Virus record (IMG/VR): IMGVR_UViG_3300043411_000715
Location: 1 to 64,000 of that record
Length of the DNA stretch: 64,000 nt
Reading direction: 5' to 3' (one strand)
From: a virus
Under the pieces are notes generated by a model that saw nothing but the letters and a program-made list of their open reading frames with translations, did no database searches and was not told the origin of the DNA. This document shows positions 25,290 to 32,832 of the stretch, one piece after another. The position numbers and the translations under genes are program-made. How positions within the stretch are numbered: the first letter of the stretch is position 1; each line of letters opens with the position of its first letter.

Positions 25290-25495
25290 TCGTATTCGGA
25301 GCCATCCAGACCGGCGCTGACGGCAAGCAATACGGCGTACGCTACCTGCTCACGCGCGAGGAGCTGGCCGGGCTGCAGGCGGCCGGCCTGGTGGGCGAGG
25401 TCGAGCAGATCGACGGCATGCAAGCCGTGGCCGATGGCATCGTGGCGATGTACGAGCGCGAGGCGGTGCTGGCCTGCGGCGGGAGCGTGCAATGA
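25286..25495 (+). CDS. Conserved 69-aa lysis-cassette protein
   Basis: Homologous along its length to 58474-58692 and to the partial gene at 2-88. Shared features are YGVRYLLT / YAVRYLLT, a repeated GLQ-A-GL-G segment, a D-A--V--YEREA motif and the C-terminal CGGS. It overlaps both neighbours. Function unknown; conserved order implies a role tied to the cassette. Confidence 0.65.
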   Translation: MIVFGAIQTGADGKQYGVRYLLTREELAGLQAAGLVGEVEQIDGMQAVADGIVAMYEREAVLACGGSVQ

Positions 25496-25782
25496 GCGCA
25501 TGGAGCGTGACCGACGATGCCGCGATGCTGGATTACGGCACGGTGCCGGTGCGTGCACTGGCCCAGCGCCTGCGCCGCTCGATTGGCAAGGTGTACGACC
25601 GTGCGCGGACGCTTGGGCTGACGCGCAAATACCGTGGCGGAGAGCCATATGGAGGCACCATGAAGCCGAAGAAAACGCATGTGCGCTATCGCAGCGCGAT
25701 CACTGGGCGCTGGGTGACCGAGGCCTACGCCAAGGCGCATCCCGCGACGACCGTGCGCCACATTATCAAGGGGGGCGTGTGA
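25492..25782 (+). CDS. HTH-like protein fused to small basic module
   Basis: 96 residues. The N-terminal about 55 residues (VPVRALAQRLRRSIGKVYDRARTLGL) look like the HTH-type protein found in this slot in the other two cassettes. The C-terminal 40 residues (RYRSAITGRWVTEAYAKAHP) match a small phage protein that is usually free-standing. An internal ATG at 25661 with GGAGG upstream would yield that 40-aa protein alone, so two products are possible. Confidence 0.6.
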   Translation: MSAWSVTDDAAMLDYGTVPVRALAQRLRRSIGKVYDRARTLGLTRKYRGGEPYGGTMKPKKTHVRYRSAITGRWVTEAYAKAHPATTVRHIIKGGV

Positions 25783-26351
25783 CCCTCAACTTGCTCCCTT
25801 GGTGGGCTTTTGCCGCCGCCGGCGCCGTGGCCGGTGCTCTGCTGGCCGGTGGCGTGCAGCAAACGCGCGTCAGCAATGCCAAGGCGGAACTGGCGCAGGT
25901 ACGCGAGCAGCACGCCAAGGCCGTTGCCGACGCCGCGCTGGCCAAGGCTGCAGCCCACGCCCGCGCCCTCGAAATCGAGCGCGAGCTGACCGCGCGCGAG
26001 CAGGCCCTGCAAGCCACGATTGACAAGCAAGATCAGGATGCCCGACATGCTCAAGCCCAACACGCTGCTGACCGCGCTGCTGCCGCTGCTGCTGCTGACC
26101 GCCTGCGCGAGCAACTCGCCACTATCACCCGTGCCGCAAGTGCCGGTGCTCGTGTCCAAGCAGATTCAAATTCCAGAGCTGCCCGAGAGCGCGAAGCAGC
26201 CGACGCCACCACCCGAATGCTTGCCGAGCTGCTCGCAAGCGCTAGCGACCGAGCGGGAACGCTGGCTGTCTTTGCTGACGCCGCCCACGCCGCCGGCACA
26301 AGCTGCGAGCGCGCCTACACCAGTGCCCGCGAGGCCGTGACCGTACGCTGA
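25779..26351 (+). CDS. Rz: i-spanin (Rz-like), cassette 2
   Basis: 190 residues from a GTG that overlaps the previous stop (GTGA). The N-terminal membrane segment LPWWAFAAAGAVAGALLAGG is almost the same as in the cassette 3 i-spanin (LPWWAYAAAGAVAGALLAGG). The coiled-coil remainder is different, so the gene looks recombinant. It hosts the nested o-spanin. Confidence 0.85.
   Translation: MTLNLLPWWAFAAAGAVAGALLAGGVQQTRVSNAKAELAQVREQHAKAVADAALAKAAAHARALEIERELTAREQALQATIDKQDQDARHAQAQHAADRAAAAAAADRLREQLATITRAASAGARVQADSNSRAAREREAADATTRMLAELLASASDRAGTLAVFADAAHAAGTSCERAYTSAREAVTVR
26038..26340 (+). CDS. Rz1: o-spanin lipoprotein (Rz1-like), nested, cassette 2
   Basis: 100 residues in another frame inside the i-spanin gene. 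The signal peptide (LLTALLPLLLLTAC) has lipobox LTAC, followed by a Pro-rich region and CLPSCSQ, which echoes CQPSCSQ of the cassette 1 o-spanin. ATG 26038 was preferred to a TTG at 26020. Confidence 0.85.
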   Translation: MPDMLKPNTLLTALLPLLLLTACASNSPLSPVPQVPVLVSKQIQIPELPESAKQPTPPPECLPSCSQALATERERWLSLLTPPTPPAQAASAPTPVPARP

Positions 26352-26430
26352 TTTCGTACACTTGCACGGCGCTGGCGACGATGCCCTGCAGCTCGGCTGG
26401 GCTGAGTTGGATCATGGTGATGGCGGTCAT
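26242..26430 (-). pseudogene. Truncated small early gene running into the spanin gene
   Basis: The start (26430) overlaps the stop of the upstream leftward gene in an ATGA coupling. The first about 28 residues (MTAITMIQLSPAELQGIVAS...) look like a genuine small phage protein. Beyond about 26350 the frame only reads the antisense of the i-spanin gene (Arg-rich nonsense). This marks a junction where the leftward operon was cut off against lysis cassette 2. Confidence 0.5.
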
Positions 26431-26702
26431 TTGTTGATCCTTCCATTAATCCAATTCGTCGCACCGGACTGCTTCTCAGCCGGTGAACCCTCAGTACCGG
26501 AGCCGAAATATTTGTTCGGGCTGCAGGTGAGCCAAATGACTCGCTCGGGTTCCACAATGATGTCGGTGACTCGCGTGCTCTTGTACCGCCAATAAAACGC
26601 ACGGCCGAGTCCATCAACATGAACCCTCGCAATGCCGTTGTCGGCGGCATTTGCCCATGCCACATAGTCGTACCCAAAGAAAAAATTGAGCAGCTTCCAC
26701 AT
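26427..26702 (-). CDS. Hypothetical early protein
   Basis: 91 residues, aromatic-rich (MWKLLNFFFGYDYVAWANAA, then GRAFYWRYKSTRVTDIIV). No recognised domain or membrane segment. It is the last intact gene of the leftward operon before the truncated gene at 26430. Confidence 0.6.
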   Translation of the reverse strand: MWKLLNFFFGYDYVAWANAADNGIARVHVDGLGRAFYWRYKSTRVTDIIVEPERVIWLTCSPNKYFGSGTEGSPAEKQSGATNWINGRINK

Positions 26703-26728
26703 CGCTTATTTTTTCCCTTGGCCCTCGT

Positions 26729-27136
26729 TCAGGGGAAGTACAGCTTTGGTTCGCCCTCGATGACCACGACGACGTAGAAGTCGTCCGGGTCGCTCGTGGC
26801 GGCGCCGCTGTTGTGCTCGCTGGCCAGATGTTGCTGGGCGGCACGAGCGGCTTCGGCGGGTGAGTCGGCCTCGCCCTCCCAGAAGTAGTGCTCATGGCCG
26901 TAGTTGTTGGCGATGTGGTCGGGGTAAAGCAGGACGACGGTGTAGGTGTTCATGGTGTTGTGTAGCCTTAACTGAAATCGCTGTTCCCCCTGTGCTGCTG
27001 GGGCTGCGCCAGCAAGGGCAGCGCGCCCTTGGACTACCGTGTTGTGTCTCTCGCCAAAGTGCAATGCGTTGTGCTCTACGCATATCCACAGCGCCTCGCG
27101 CAGGGCATCCGCCCCAATGGGAGTTGTGTTAGGCAT
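26729..27136 (-). CDS. Two-module early protein (fusion)
   Basis: 135 residues with GGAGG upstream. The N-terminal module (LREALWICVEHNALHFGERH, NTVVQGRAALAGAA) recurs nearly unchanged at 61226-61501, joined there to a different C-terminal part. After the linker PAAQGE comes a module starting at an internal Met (MNTYTVVLLYPDHIANNYGH) that could be a separate 74-aa protein. Function unknown; evidence of module swapping. Confidence 0.6.
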   Translation of the reverse strand: MPNTTPIGADALREALWICVEHNALHFGERHNTVVQGRAALAGAAPAAQGEQRFQLRLHNTMNTYTVVLLYPDHIANNYGHEHYFWEGEADSPAEAARAAQQHLASEHNSGAATSDPDDFYVVVVIEGEPKLYFP

Positions 27137-27269
27137 TCGAGCCTCCGTGTATATAGGTTTTGCGCAGTGCGCTATGGGGTGGCTGATTTGGCGGCGCGGA
27201 TGGTTGCGCTGCTCGGTCAGTCGATGCGTTTCGATGATGACGCGGGCGGGAGCGGCTGGAGGTGGTCAT
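27129..27269 (-). CDS. 46-aa basic small protein
   Basis: A short Arg/Pro/His-rich frame (MTTSSRSRPRHHRNAS...) whose ATG overlaps the upstream stop (ATGA at 27266-27269). Its stop overlaps the start of the next gene by a few bases. Composition is low-complexity, so it may serve mainly as a translational link. Confidence 0.35.
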   Translation of the reverse strand: MTTSSRSRPRHHRNASTDRAAQPSAPPNQPPHSALRKTYIHGGSNA

Positions 27270-27715
27270 GATTCATCCCTTTTGCCGGCCCACCAGTCCG
27301 CGCCTGGCGGGTGGTCGGCTTCGTATCCGGCTTCGATTGCGGCCTCGATGCCTTTGCGCAGCGCGTTTTTGCCTCCCAAGGCATTGCGCAGCGTTTTGAA
27401 CGCCGCCTGCACCTTGTCGTTGTCGCGCTCCGTCATCCACAGCAGCCCGAGGGCCAGCAGAGCGGCGGATTCAATGTGCTGCAGGCGATGCAGGTCGATC
27501 TCCGCCTCTTGAACGCAGTCGTCGTCTCCACGAGATGCAGCGAAGCCGCGCAATACAGCCAGCTCGCGCTTCAACGGGCCGGGATGCAGGTCGAGCGCGA
27601 TCTCATCGATGCGCGATCTGTCGCCCTTGGCATAGGCCAGCGCCAGCGGATAGTGACCAACGACGGTTCGTGAGCCGTCGGGATGCATCACGCGCCAGAC
27701 CGTGCTTTCAGCCAT
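27266..27715 (-). CDS. Hypothetical early protein
   Basis: 149 residues, mostly helical. A 'W-V-HPDG-R' start is followed by two long helices and the C-terminal GADWWAGKRDES. No known family recognised. It overlaps the Lar-like gene by 8 nt. Confidence 0.6.
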   Translation of the reverse strand: MAESTVWRVMHPDGSRTVVGHYPLALAYAKGDRSRIDEIALDLHPGPLKRELAVLRGFAASRGDDDCVQEAEIDLHRLQHIESAALLALGLLWMTERDNDKVQAAFKTLRNALGGKNALRKGIEAAIEAGYEADHPPGADWWAGKRDES

Positions 27716-28106
27716 GCTTGGCTCCTTCCTTGGCTACGCGGGCGCGCAGGTATTTGACGGCCGCGTTATGGGCGTCCGCCACGTACTCCGCATTAGGCAT
27801 CCTCACGATTTCTGTCAGGGCGGCGATGTGCTTTGCGTCACAAGCATCCCCCTGTGCTGCTGGGGCGGGCGCTGCCTGGGTGGTGGGCGCGCGGCGGTTC
27901 CAGGCGGCGATTGCGCTTGCGCGGTCCTTGCCAACTCGCTCGATGGCGCGGCTTGGTTGGCCGGGTGTCGCCTCGCAATGGTGAAGCACGGAAACGCTTG
28001 AGGGCTCCCCGTACTTCATGCCCTGCCAAATGAGGCCATTCTCTCGAATGACTGTAGTGCCCGCTCCGCAAAACGGGCACGGCGCCAGGGTGTTGGTGTC
28101 AGTCAT
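27708..28106 (-). CDS. Lar-like restriction-alleviation domain plus variable module
   Basis: 132 residues from ATG 28106. The N-terminal about 75 residues have the Lar family pattern: PCPFCG, a later H-C, and IAAWNRR. Lar proteins of lambdoid phages modulate type I restriction. After the linker QAAPAPAAQGD the C-terminal module (CDAKHIAALTEIVRMPNAEY, VADAHNAAVKYLRAR) is also found at the end of the protein at 61226-61501. Hence a Lar-like head on a mobile tail module. Confidence 0.65.
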   Translation of the reverse strand: MTDTNTLAPCPFCGAGTTVIRENGLIWQGMKYGEPSSVSVLHHCEATPGQPSRAIERVGKDRASAIAAWNRRAPTTQAAPAPAAQGDACDAKHIAALTEIVRMPNAEYVADAHNAAVKYLRARVAKEGAKHG

Positions 28107-28722
28107 TTGAGTCTTTCTGCGCATTGGTGCGGGAGGCGTCGATCTGTGAGTCGGTGAGAGGCATTCGCTCAGGCTGCGCGGGTTCTTCTTTGGGGGCGGC
28201 TGCGAGGGTAGATTGGATCGCCATCCAGGCGTCCAGTCCTTCGTTTGAGATTTGTTCGCACGCCTCAAGCATCATTTGCTCGTCGCCTTGAGCAGCCGTC
28301 TCTGCTTCAACCTTCATGCTGTTGATTGCTCTCTGAGCGCCGATTAACGCTTGAACCAGCGCCAGAGCACTCGATTCCAGATACACCGGCACATCTCCGT
28401 CGAGCGCGCTCGGCCCGAACTTTGCACTTCGGAGTTGCGCGCCGTGCCCAGAGTGCAATCGACTAAGCTCATAAGCCGGCAGGTAGCCGACTGGCCTGTC
28501 ATAGATGCGGTCGCTGTCGTCTCGTGGCTCTGCCGGGTCTCCGGTCAATGCTGGCGGCTGTGCTGCGGTGGAGAGTGCCGCACGGCGAAGCTCTGCGCGC
28601 CACCAGTATTTGCCCGCGCCTTCCGGCGTTTCGCCGAATTGAAACCCGTTGAGAGGGCCGTCGCCCATCAGGAAATTGATGACGGTCTTGAGGTCAGGGG
28701 CGGCATTGGTGTTGGTGGTCAT
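28099..28722 (-). CDS. Hypothetical early protein with linker module
   Basis: 207 residues from ATG 28722. The N-terminal part has GPLNGFQFGETPEGAGKYWW, then ALSTAAQPPA, a linker that also occurs at both protein and DNA level in 62077-62460. A helical middle and a Pro-rich C-terminus follow. No function known. It overlaps neighbours on both sides. Confidence 0.6.
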   Translation of the reverse strand: MTTNTNAAPDLKTVINFLMGDGPLNGFQFGETPEGAGKYWWRAELRRAALSTAAQPPALTGDPAEPRDDSDRIYDRPVGYLPAYELSRLHSGHGAQLRSAKFGPSALDGDVPVYLESSALALVQALIGAQRAINSMKVEAETAAQGDEQMMLEACEQISNEGLDAWMAIQSTLAAAPKEEPAQPERMPLTDSQIDASRTNAQKDSND

Positions 28723-28970
28723 TCGTCGTTCTCCCAATAGCTCATGTCTTCATCTGCGACATCGTCAGGAGACTCCCAGTTATCGATATCAATGCCATTG
28801 GATTTGGCCTGTTTATCCGCGCACGCGGCAGCAAAGTACGCAGCTATCTCTTGATCTAGTTCCCACGCGGTCATGTACCTTTTGGCGCATGCTTCGACCC
28901 ACTGATCGCGCGTGAGAGCCGTGATGCTGGCTTCGGTCATTCCTCGCCCCCATTGTGGGTGTGGTGTCAT
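28719..28970 (-). CDS. Small acidic early protein
   Basis: 83 residues from ATG 28970, which overlaps the stop of the YqaJ gene; Met at 28940 is an alternative. Helical start, strongly acidic end (DNWESPDDVADEDMSYWEND). Function unknown; coupled to the recombination genes. Confidence 0.55.
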   Translation of the reverse strand: MTPHPQWGRGMTEASITALTRDQWVEACAKRYMTAWELDQEIAAYFAAACADKQAKSNGIDIDNWESPDDVADEDMSYWENDE

Positions 28971-30811
28971 GCTGCCTCCAGCTCGCCGCGCATGGCGTCG
29001 GTAGCGCACCGGACAATGGCCTGGCAAAGCTGCTCGAACTGAGACTGGCTGTACAACTTTGCGGCCTTCTTCGTCGCCAGCGGCTCGATGCCGAATTCGG
29101 CCAGGCCGGCTGCGCTGATGCTGATCGGGTGCAGGCGCTCGTTGATGGCGCCGAGGGTAAGGGTAGGAGCTTCATCGGCCGCATCGCCAGTTGCCGCAGC
29201 GTTAGCAATGCCAGCGGCCACAGGCGCGGCAGCGGTCGGTGCAGGTGCAATGGGCTTTCCCGGCGTGGCCTCTTTTTCTCGTTCGATCGCTTCCAGTGCT
29301 CGCGTTACGGCTGGTTTGGCGGCTTCGGCCAGGATTCGCTCGCGCCGAGCCGCTGCTTCGCGCTCGGCCGCTTCCGCTTGAGCCTTCTGTTGCTCCTCGG
29401 CCCGAATGCGCGCCCGCTCGGCTTCGGCCTTGGCCTCGGCGGCGGCATGGGCCTTGCGTTCTTCCTCCTGGCGGATGCGCTCGCGTTCGGCCTCGATGCG
29501 AGCCGCCTCGGCATCCACCCGCTTTTGCATCAGCAGCTCCAGCGTCTCGGCGTCCTTGTAGGCCAGCTCCTGCCGATCGGCAAAAAGGTGGGCGTACTGC
29601 GGCACGCTGTCCAGCGTTTTCAGGTTGTTGATGATCCGGATGGCGATGGTGTTGGCCTCGGCCCTGCCGGCGATCAGCGCGGCGGTCAGCTTGTCGTCGA
29701 TGCTGGACAGGCTGCTCAGGCCCTTGATGGCCGCGCCGAAATCCGGCATGGGCACATTCAGGAGAACGCCCTTGATGTCCAGCTGGCAGGCGGCGACATG
29801 CTTGTCAAACGCCTGGCGCGCCGCCACGACTTTCTCGGTGCGGCGCGCGTCCTTCTCGGCCTTGACCAGCTTCTCGGTGGCCAGCCGGGTGGATCGTGCC
29901 AGCTCTTTCAGGTCGGCCACGGTGCGGCGCATTACTTCCACGTCGCTGATCTGCGCCAGTGCGCCGTCCTCGGCCTGGGCGAGCGCGTCCTCGGCTTTGC
30001 GCAGCGCCTTGCACGCGGCCTCAGCATCTGCGAACTGCTGATCGGTGGCGGGCCTGGCCGGGATGCGCTCGATGAATGCGCGCAGGGCCTGCCCGAAGGC
30101 GGGCAGGTTGCCGGCGACCGTGAGGGCGCCTTGCACCTGCACCACCACGGCGGGCAGGCTTTCCATGGGCGCGGCCACGGCCTGGGCGGGGCGCTCGGCT
30201 GCTGGGTTGTAGGCGGCTACGTCCTGCTCAAACTGCGCCCAGCCAGTAACCAGGCGCTGGCGCATATCGGGGTCTGGCGTGTACCAGCAGTGGCGCCCTT
30301 CGCTGATTTCGTCGCCGTCCAAACTTGCCGCCGTGAACAGGATGCGCTCGCAGCCCGAAACCATGGCCTGCTGCTCAAGCTGCGCACGATAGTGCTCGGG
30401 CAACTGGTGGCCGCTTTCCGGGATGCCGTCAAGTCGATTCGGGATGGCGTCGCGCAGCGCGGCGTTGAGTGTTTTGCACTCCCATGCTGTGTCGCCCTCG
30501 AATGTCAGGCCGTCGAAGCTGGCGCTGTACTTGCCATCGGCCAGCACCAGCGGGGCCAGTTCTTCACCGATGATCTGCTCGGCCAACGGGCGGGCAAGTG
30601 CCTCGATGCGGTGGCCATCGGCAAAGCGGCGCGCGGTGGCCGCGTCAATCTCGGCGTCAACGATGCCGGTGGCCACTTCGTGCAGCAGCGCTTGGCGGGT
30701 TTTGTAGGGGCTGCAGCCCAGCATGGCGGGGGCGTCGCTGGCGTTGAAGTGCTCGCGCCGGTGCTGGTGCCAGGCGGCACTGCCTTGTTCGTGGTTGATG
30801 ACTTGTCGCAT
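28967..30811 (-). CDS. YqaJ-type phage exonuclease with long coiled-coil tail
   Basis: 614 residues. The N-terminal about 200 residues are a YqaJ/lambda-exo-type PD-(D/E)XK nuclease: SAAWHQHRREHFNASDAPAM, then YSASFDG and WECKTL, which carry the expected metal-binding D, E and K. The remainder is a long Ala/Glu/Arg coiled coil (about 330-540), unusual for this family. With RecT next to it, this would resect dsDNA ends for single-strand annealing. A second copy of the tail half lies at 62696-64000. Confidence 0.85.
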   Translation of the reverse strand: MRQVINHEQGSAAWHQHRREHFNASDAPAMLGCSPYKTRQALLHEVATGIVDAEIDAATARRFADGHRIEALARPLAEQIIGEELAPLVLADGKYSASFDGLTFEGDTAWECKTLNAALRDAIPNRLDGIPESGHQLPEHYRAQLEQQAMVSGCERILFTAASLDGDEISEGRHCWYTPDPDMRQRLVTGWAQFEQDVAAYNPAAERPAQAVAAPMESLPAVVVQVQGALTVAGNLPAFGQALRAFIERIPARPATDQQFADAEAACKALRKAEDALAQAEDGALAQISDVEVMRRTVADLKELARSTRLATEKLVKAEKDARRTEKVVAARQAFDKHVAACQLDIKGVLLNVPMPDFGAAIKGLSSLSSIDDKLTAALIAGRAEANTIAIRIINNLKTLDSVPQYAHLFADRQELAYKDAETLELLMQKRVDAEAARIEAERERIRQEEERKAHAAAEAKAEAERARIRAEEQQKAQAEAAEREAAARRERILAEAAKPAVTRALEAIEREKEATPGKPIAPAPTAAAPVAAGIANAAATGDAADEAPTLTLGAINERLHPISISAAGLAEFGIEPLATKKAAKLYSQSQFEQLCQAIVRCATDAMRGELEAA

Positions 30812-30822
30812 GGTGGTTCCTT

Positions 30823-31815
30823 TCAGGCGAAGCTGGCTTGGGTGTCTTCGTAGATTGCGGTGAGTTCCTGCCGATGCTGCGGGTTCTCGACCGCGCCGAT
30901 CAGGGTGGCGATCTCGTCCAGCTCATCCAAGTTGGCGGCGTTTTGCAGGCGCCCGGCCAGGCCGGCATAGGTGACGGTGGGCGCGGCCTCGGTCTTTGGC
31001 TGCACGTCCTGGACTTCATCGGCGGGCGGCACGGCCTTGACGGACAGCAGCCGGGCTTTCTGCTCTTCAGTGAAGGGCTCGCCTCGGGTGGCGGCGAAGT
31101 CGATGTAGTCCTTGGCGCTCTTGCGGCCCTGCTGGATGGTTTCAGCCCACTTTGGCAGGTTGTGGTCGAACTTGGCGGGGTCGTAGAACTTGACCGGTGC
31201 GGGTGCTGGCTGCACCACGTCAGCCGGCCCCATGTGCTTCTCGGTCGCATCAACGATGCGCTCGGCCTCGTCCTGGTCGTAGATGCCGCCATAGCCGAAG
31301 GCCAGGCGAGCGCACTGGATCATGGACTTGTGACGCAGGAAACGCTTGGTGTGCGTCTGCCAGGGGCCGGTCACCTCGCCGTACTTGCCCTTGAAGGGCG
31401 CGCGGTACACCTCGTCCAGGTATTCGCGCACCACAATGGGCCGGCTGCGGTCCTTGCGGTAGATGTGGCACTCGATCCACTCGGGCGCTGGCTTGCCACC
31501 GGGCATCGTCACAAGTTTGTCGGCGTGGTGAAACTCGATGCCGTCGAACTGAGGATGCGAGTTGATGATGCGGCTCCAGCCGTCCACCCCGACCACGGGC
31601 ACGATGCCGTTGTTCTTGTCGGGGAAGGCATAGATTTCCTTCGTCCAGGGGTTGAGGCCGTACTGATTGGCCACCACCAGCAGCGCGGTCATTTGCGCGT
31701 CGGTCACTTCGCCCTTGAAGGCGGTGGCCTTTAGGGTTTCAATCAGACCTTCGCCGTCGCCCATGTCGAGTTTGGTGGCGAGGGTTTGGGTGAGGGTGGT
31801 GAGGGCGTTGGTCAT
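30823..31815 (-). CDS. recT: RecT/Bet single-strand annealing protein
   Basis: 330 residues from ATG 31815 (AAGGAA upstream). Bet/RecT family signatures are visible: MTALLVVANQYGLNPWTKEIYAFP, VVGVDGWSRIINSHPQFDG and the RFLRHKSMIQCARLAFGYGG region. It binds ssDNA and anneals complementary strands, working with the YqaJ nuclease 12 bp downstream. The C-terminus is variable. Confidence 0.92.
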   Translation of the reverse strand: MTNALTTLTQTLATKLDMGDGEGLIETLKATAFKGEVTDAQMTALLVVANQYGLNPWTKEIYAFPDKNNGIVPVVGVDGWSRIINSHPQFDGIEFHHADKLVTMPGGKPAPEWIECHIYRKDRSRPIVVREYLDEVYRAPFKGKYGEVTGPWQTHTKRFLRHKSMIQCARLAFGYGGIYDQDEAERIVDATEKHMGPADVVQPAPAPVKFYDPAKFDHNLPKWAETIQQGRKSAKDYIDFAATRGEPFTEEQKARLLSVKAVPPADEVQDVQPKTEAAPTVTYAGLAGRLQNAANLDELDEIATLIGAVENPQHRQELTAIYEDTQASFA

Positions 31816-31828
31816 GATGTTTCCTTGG

Positions 31829-32041
31829 TCATTTGTGCCCACTGGCCGCCAGCAGCGCCAGCGCCTGGGCTTGGTGGATTTTGGCCCGAGCCTGTTGCTG
31901 GGCGTCGCGCAGGTCGGCGGCGGTGTCCTGCAGCGCCTCGGTGTCGCTGGGGCCGGGCATCAGCCACATCCCCAGCACAAACGCCAGCACGCACAGAATC
32001 AGGGTGAGCCAGACGGCCCAGTGGTCGGCGCGCTCGGTCAT
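31829..32041 (-). CDS. Small single-pass membrane protein
   Basis: 70 residues. One strong transmembrane helix (WLTLILCVLAFVLGMWLM) is followed by an Ala/Gln-rich helix. The start overlaps the ASCH-type gene stop (ATGA). An early membrane protein upstream of recT; function unknown. Confidence 0.6.
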   Translation of the reverse strand: MTERADHWAVWLTLILCVLAFVLGMWLMPGPSDTEALQDTAADLRDAQQQARAKIHQAQALALLAASGHK

Positions 32042-32655
32042 GGCTTGATCCTCTTGAATTCGACGATCCATACCCATGGATTGGCGTCCCATGAGCCGGG
32101 GCCGTTGATGGACTGCCAAAGCGCCTGGAAGTCGCAGCGCGGCGTAGCACGGCGCATTTCATCCAGGATGGCGGATACCCCCTCGGCAAGCGCATCCGCT
32201 TCGCTGATGTCCTGCAGCCGCTCCACGCGCACGCCAGTCACCTCAAGGGTTATGCGGCTGGCCCAGCGGGGCATGTGGATGCTGGGGCGCCATCGGGGCG
32301 GAGGTTCGTGGCCCTCCGGAACTGTGGCGGCGTATTCGATCCAGCCACGCGACGGATGCGGCTCGGTCATGATTCGCAGGGCAAGTTCGTTGCCGTCGAT
32401 GGCCTGCCAAGTCTCACGCACCCACAGCTGATCGCCGGGCGCCCCGTAGGGGCACTCGGCCAAGATTCTTTCGCGCGCATTCGGCCACAGCCAGAAGCCG
32501 TCGCCTTGGCGCTTTTTGAATCCCAGCATGTTGCCGATCTGCTCAATGTTGCGGCGCTCGGGCTGCGGCTTCACAACCCGCCGCGTTTGACTCTTCGATC
32601 CGCTCAGGATTGCTCTGACCATCGGCGCGGAAAACAAAATTGGCCTTTCACGCAC
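32038..32655 (-). CDS. ASCH-domain-like phage protein
   Basis: 205 residues from a GTG at 32655 preceded by CAGGAGG. The N-terminus (MRERPILFSAPMVRAILSGS, KSQTRRVVKPQP) and LWVRETWQ are typical of phage ASCH-like proteins, which have a beta-barrel related to PUA folds and may bind RNA or nucleotides. Exact role unknown. Confidence 0.7.
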   Translation of the reverse strand: MRERPILFSAPMVRAILSGSKSQTRRVVKPQPERRNIEQIGNMLGFKKRQGDGFWLWPNARERILAECPYGAPGDQLWVRETWQAIDGNELALRIMTEPHPSRGWIEYAATVPEGHEPPPRWRPSIHMPRWASRITLEVTGVRVERLQDISEADALAEGVSAILDEMRRATPRCDFQALWQSINGPGSWDANPWVWIVEFKRIKP

Positions 32656-32694
32656 GGCGGGCCTCCTGAGATTGATGGGGGCAAACGCCGCCGT

Positions 32695-32832
32695 TCATGG
32701 CAGCGCCCTCCAGCGAGGCCCCAGCGCGCGCACCTGGCGAACCCACTGACGGATGTTGTGACGCTGGGTGTGGCGCGGCGTGAGGTCGTTGCAAAACAGG
32801 CGGCGGGCCTGGGTCAAGCGGGTGGTGTTCAT
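32695..32832 (-). CDS. 45-aa basic protein
   Basis: Arg-rich 45-residue product (MNTTRLTQARRLFCNDLTPR...) whose ATG overlaps the previous stop (ATGA). No domain recognised. Confidence 0.45.
   Translation of the reverse strand: MNTTRLTQARRLFCNDLTPRHTQRHNIRQWVRQVRALGPRWRALP

Noticed and set aside
32648-32698. 16-codon frame between the 45-aa gene and the ASCH-like gene
   Set aside because: Too short to support. It mainly contains the SD of the ASCH-like gene. Possibly a coupling leader.
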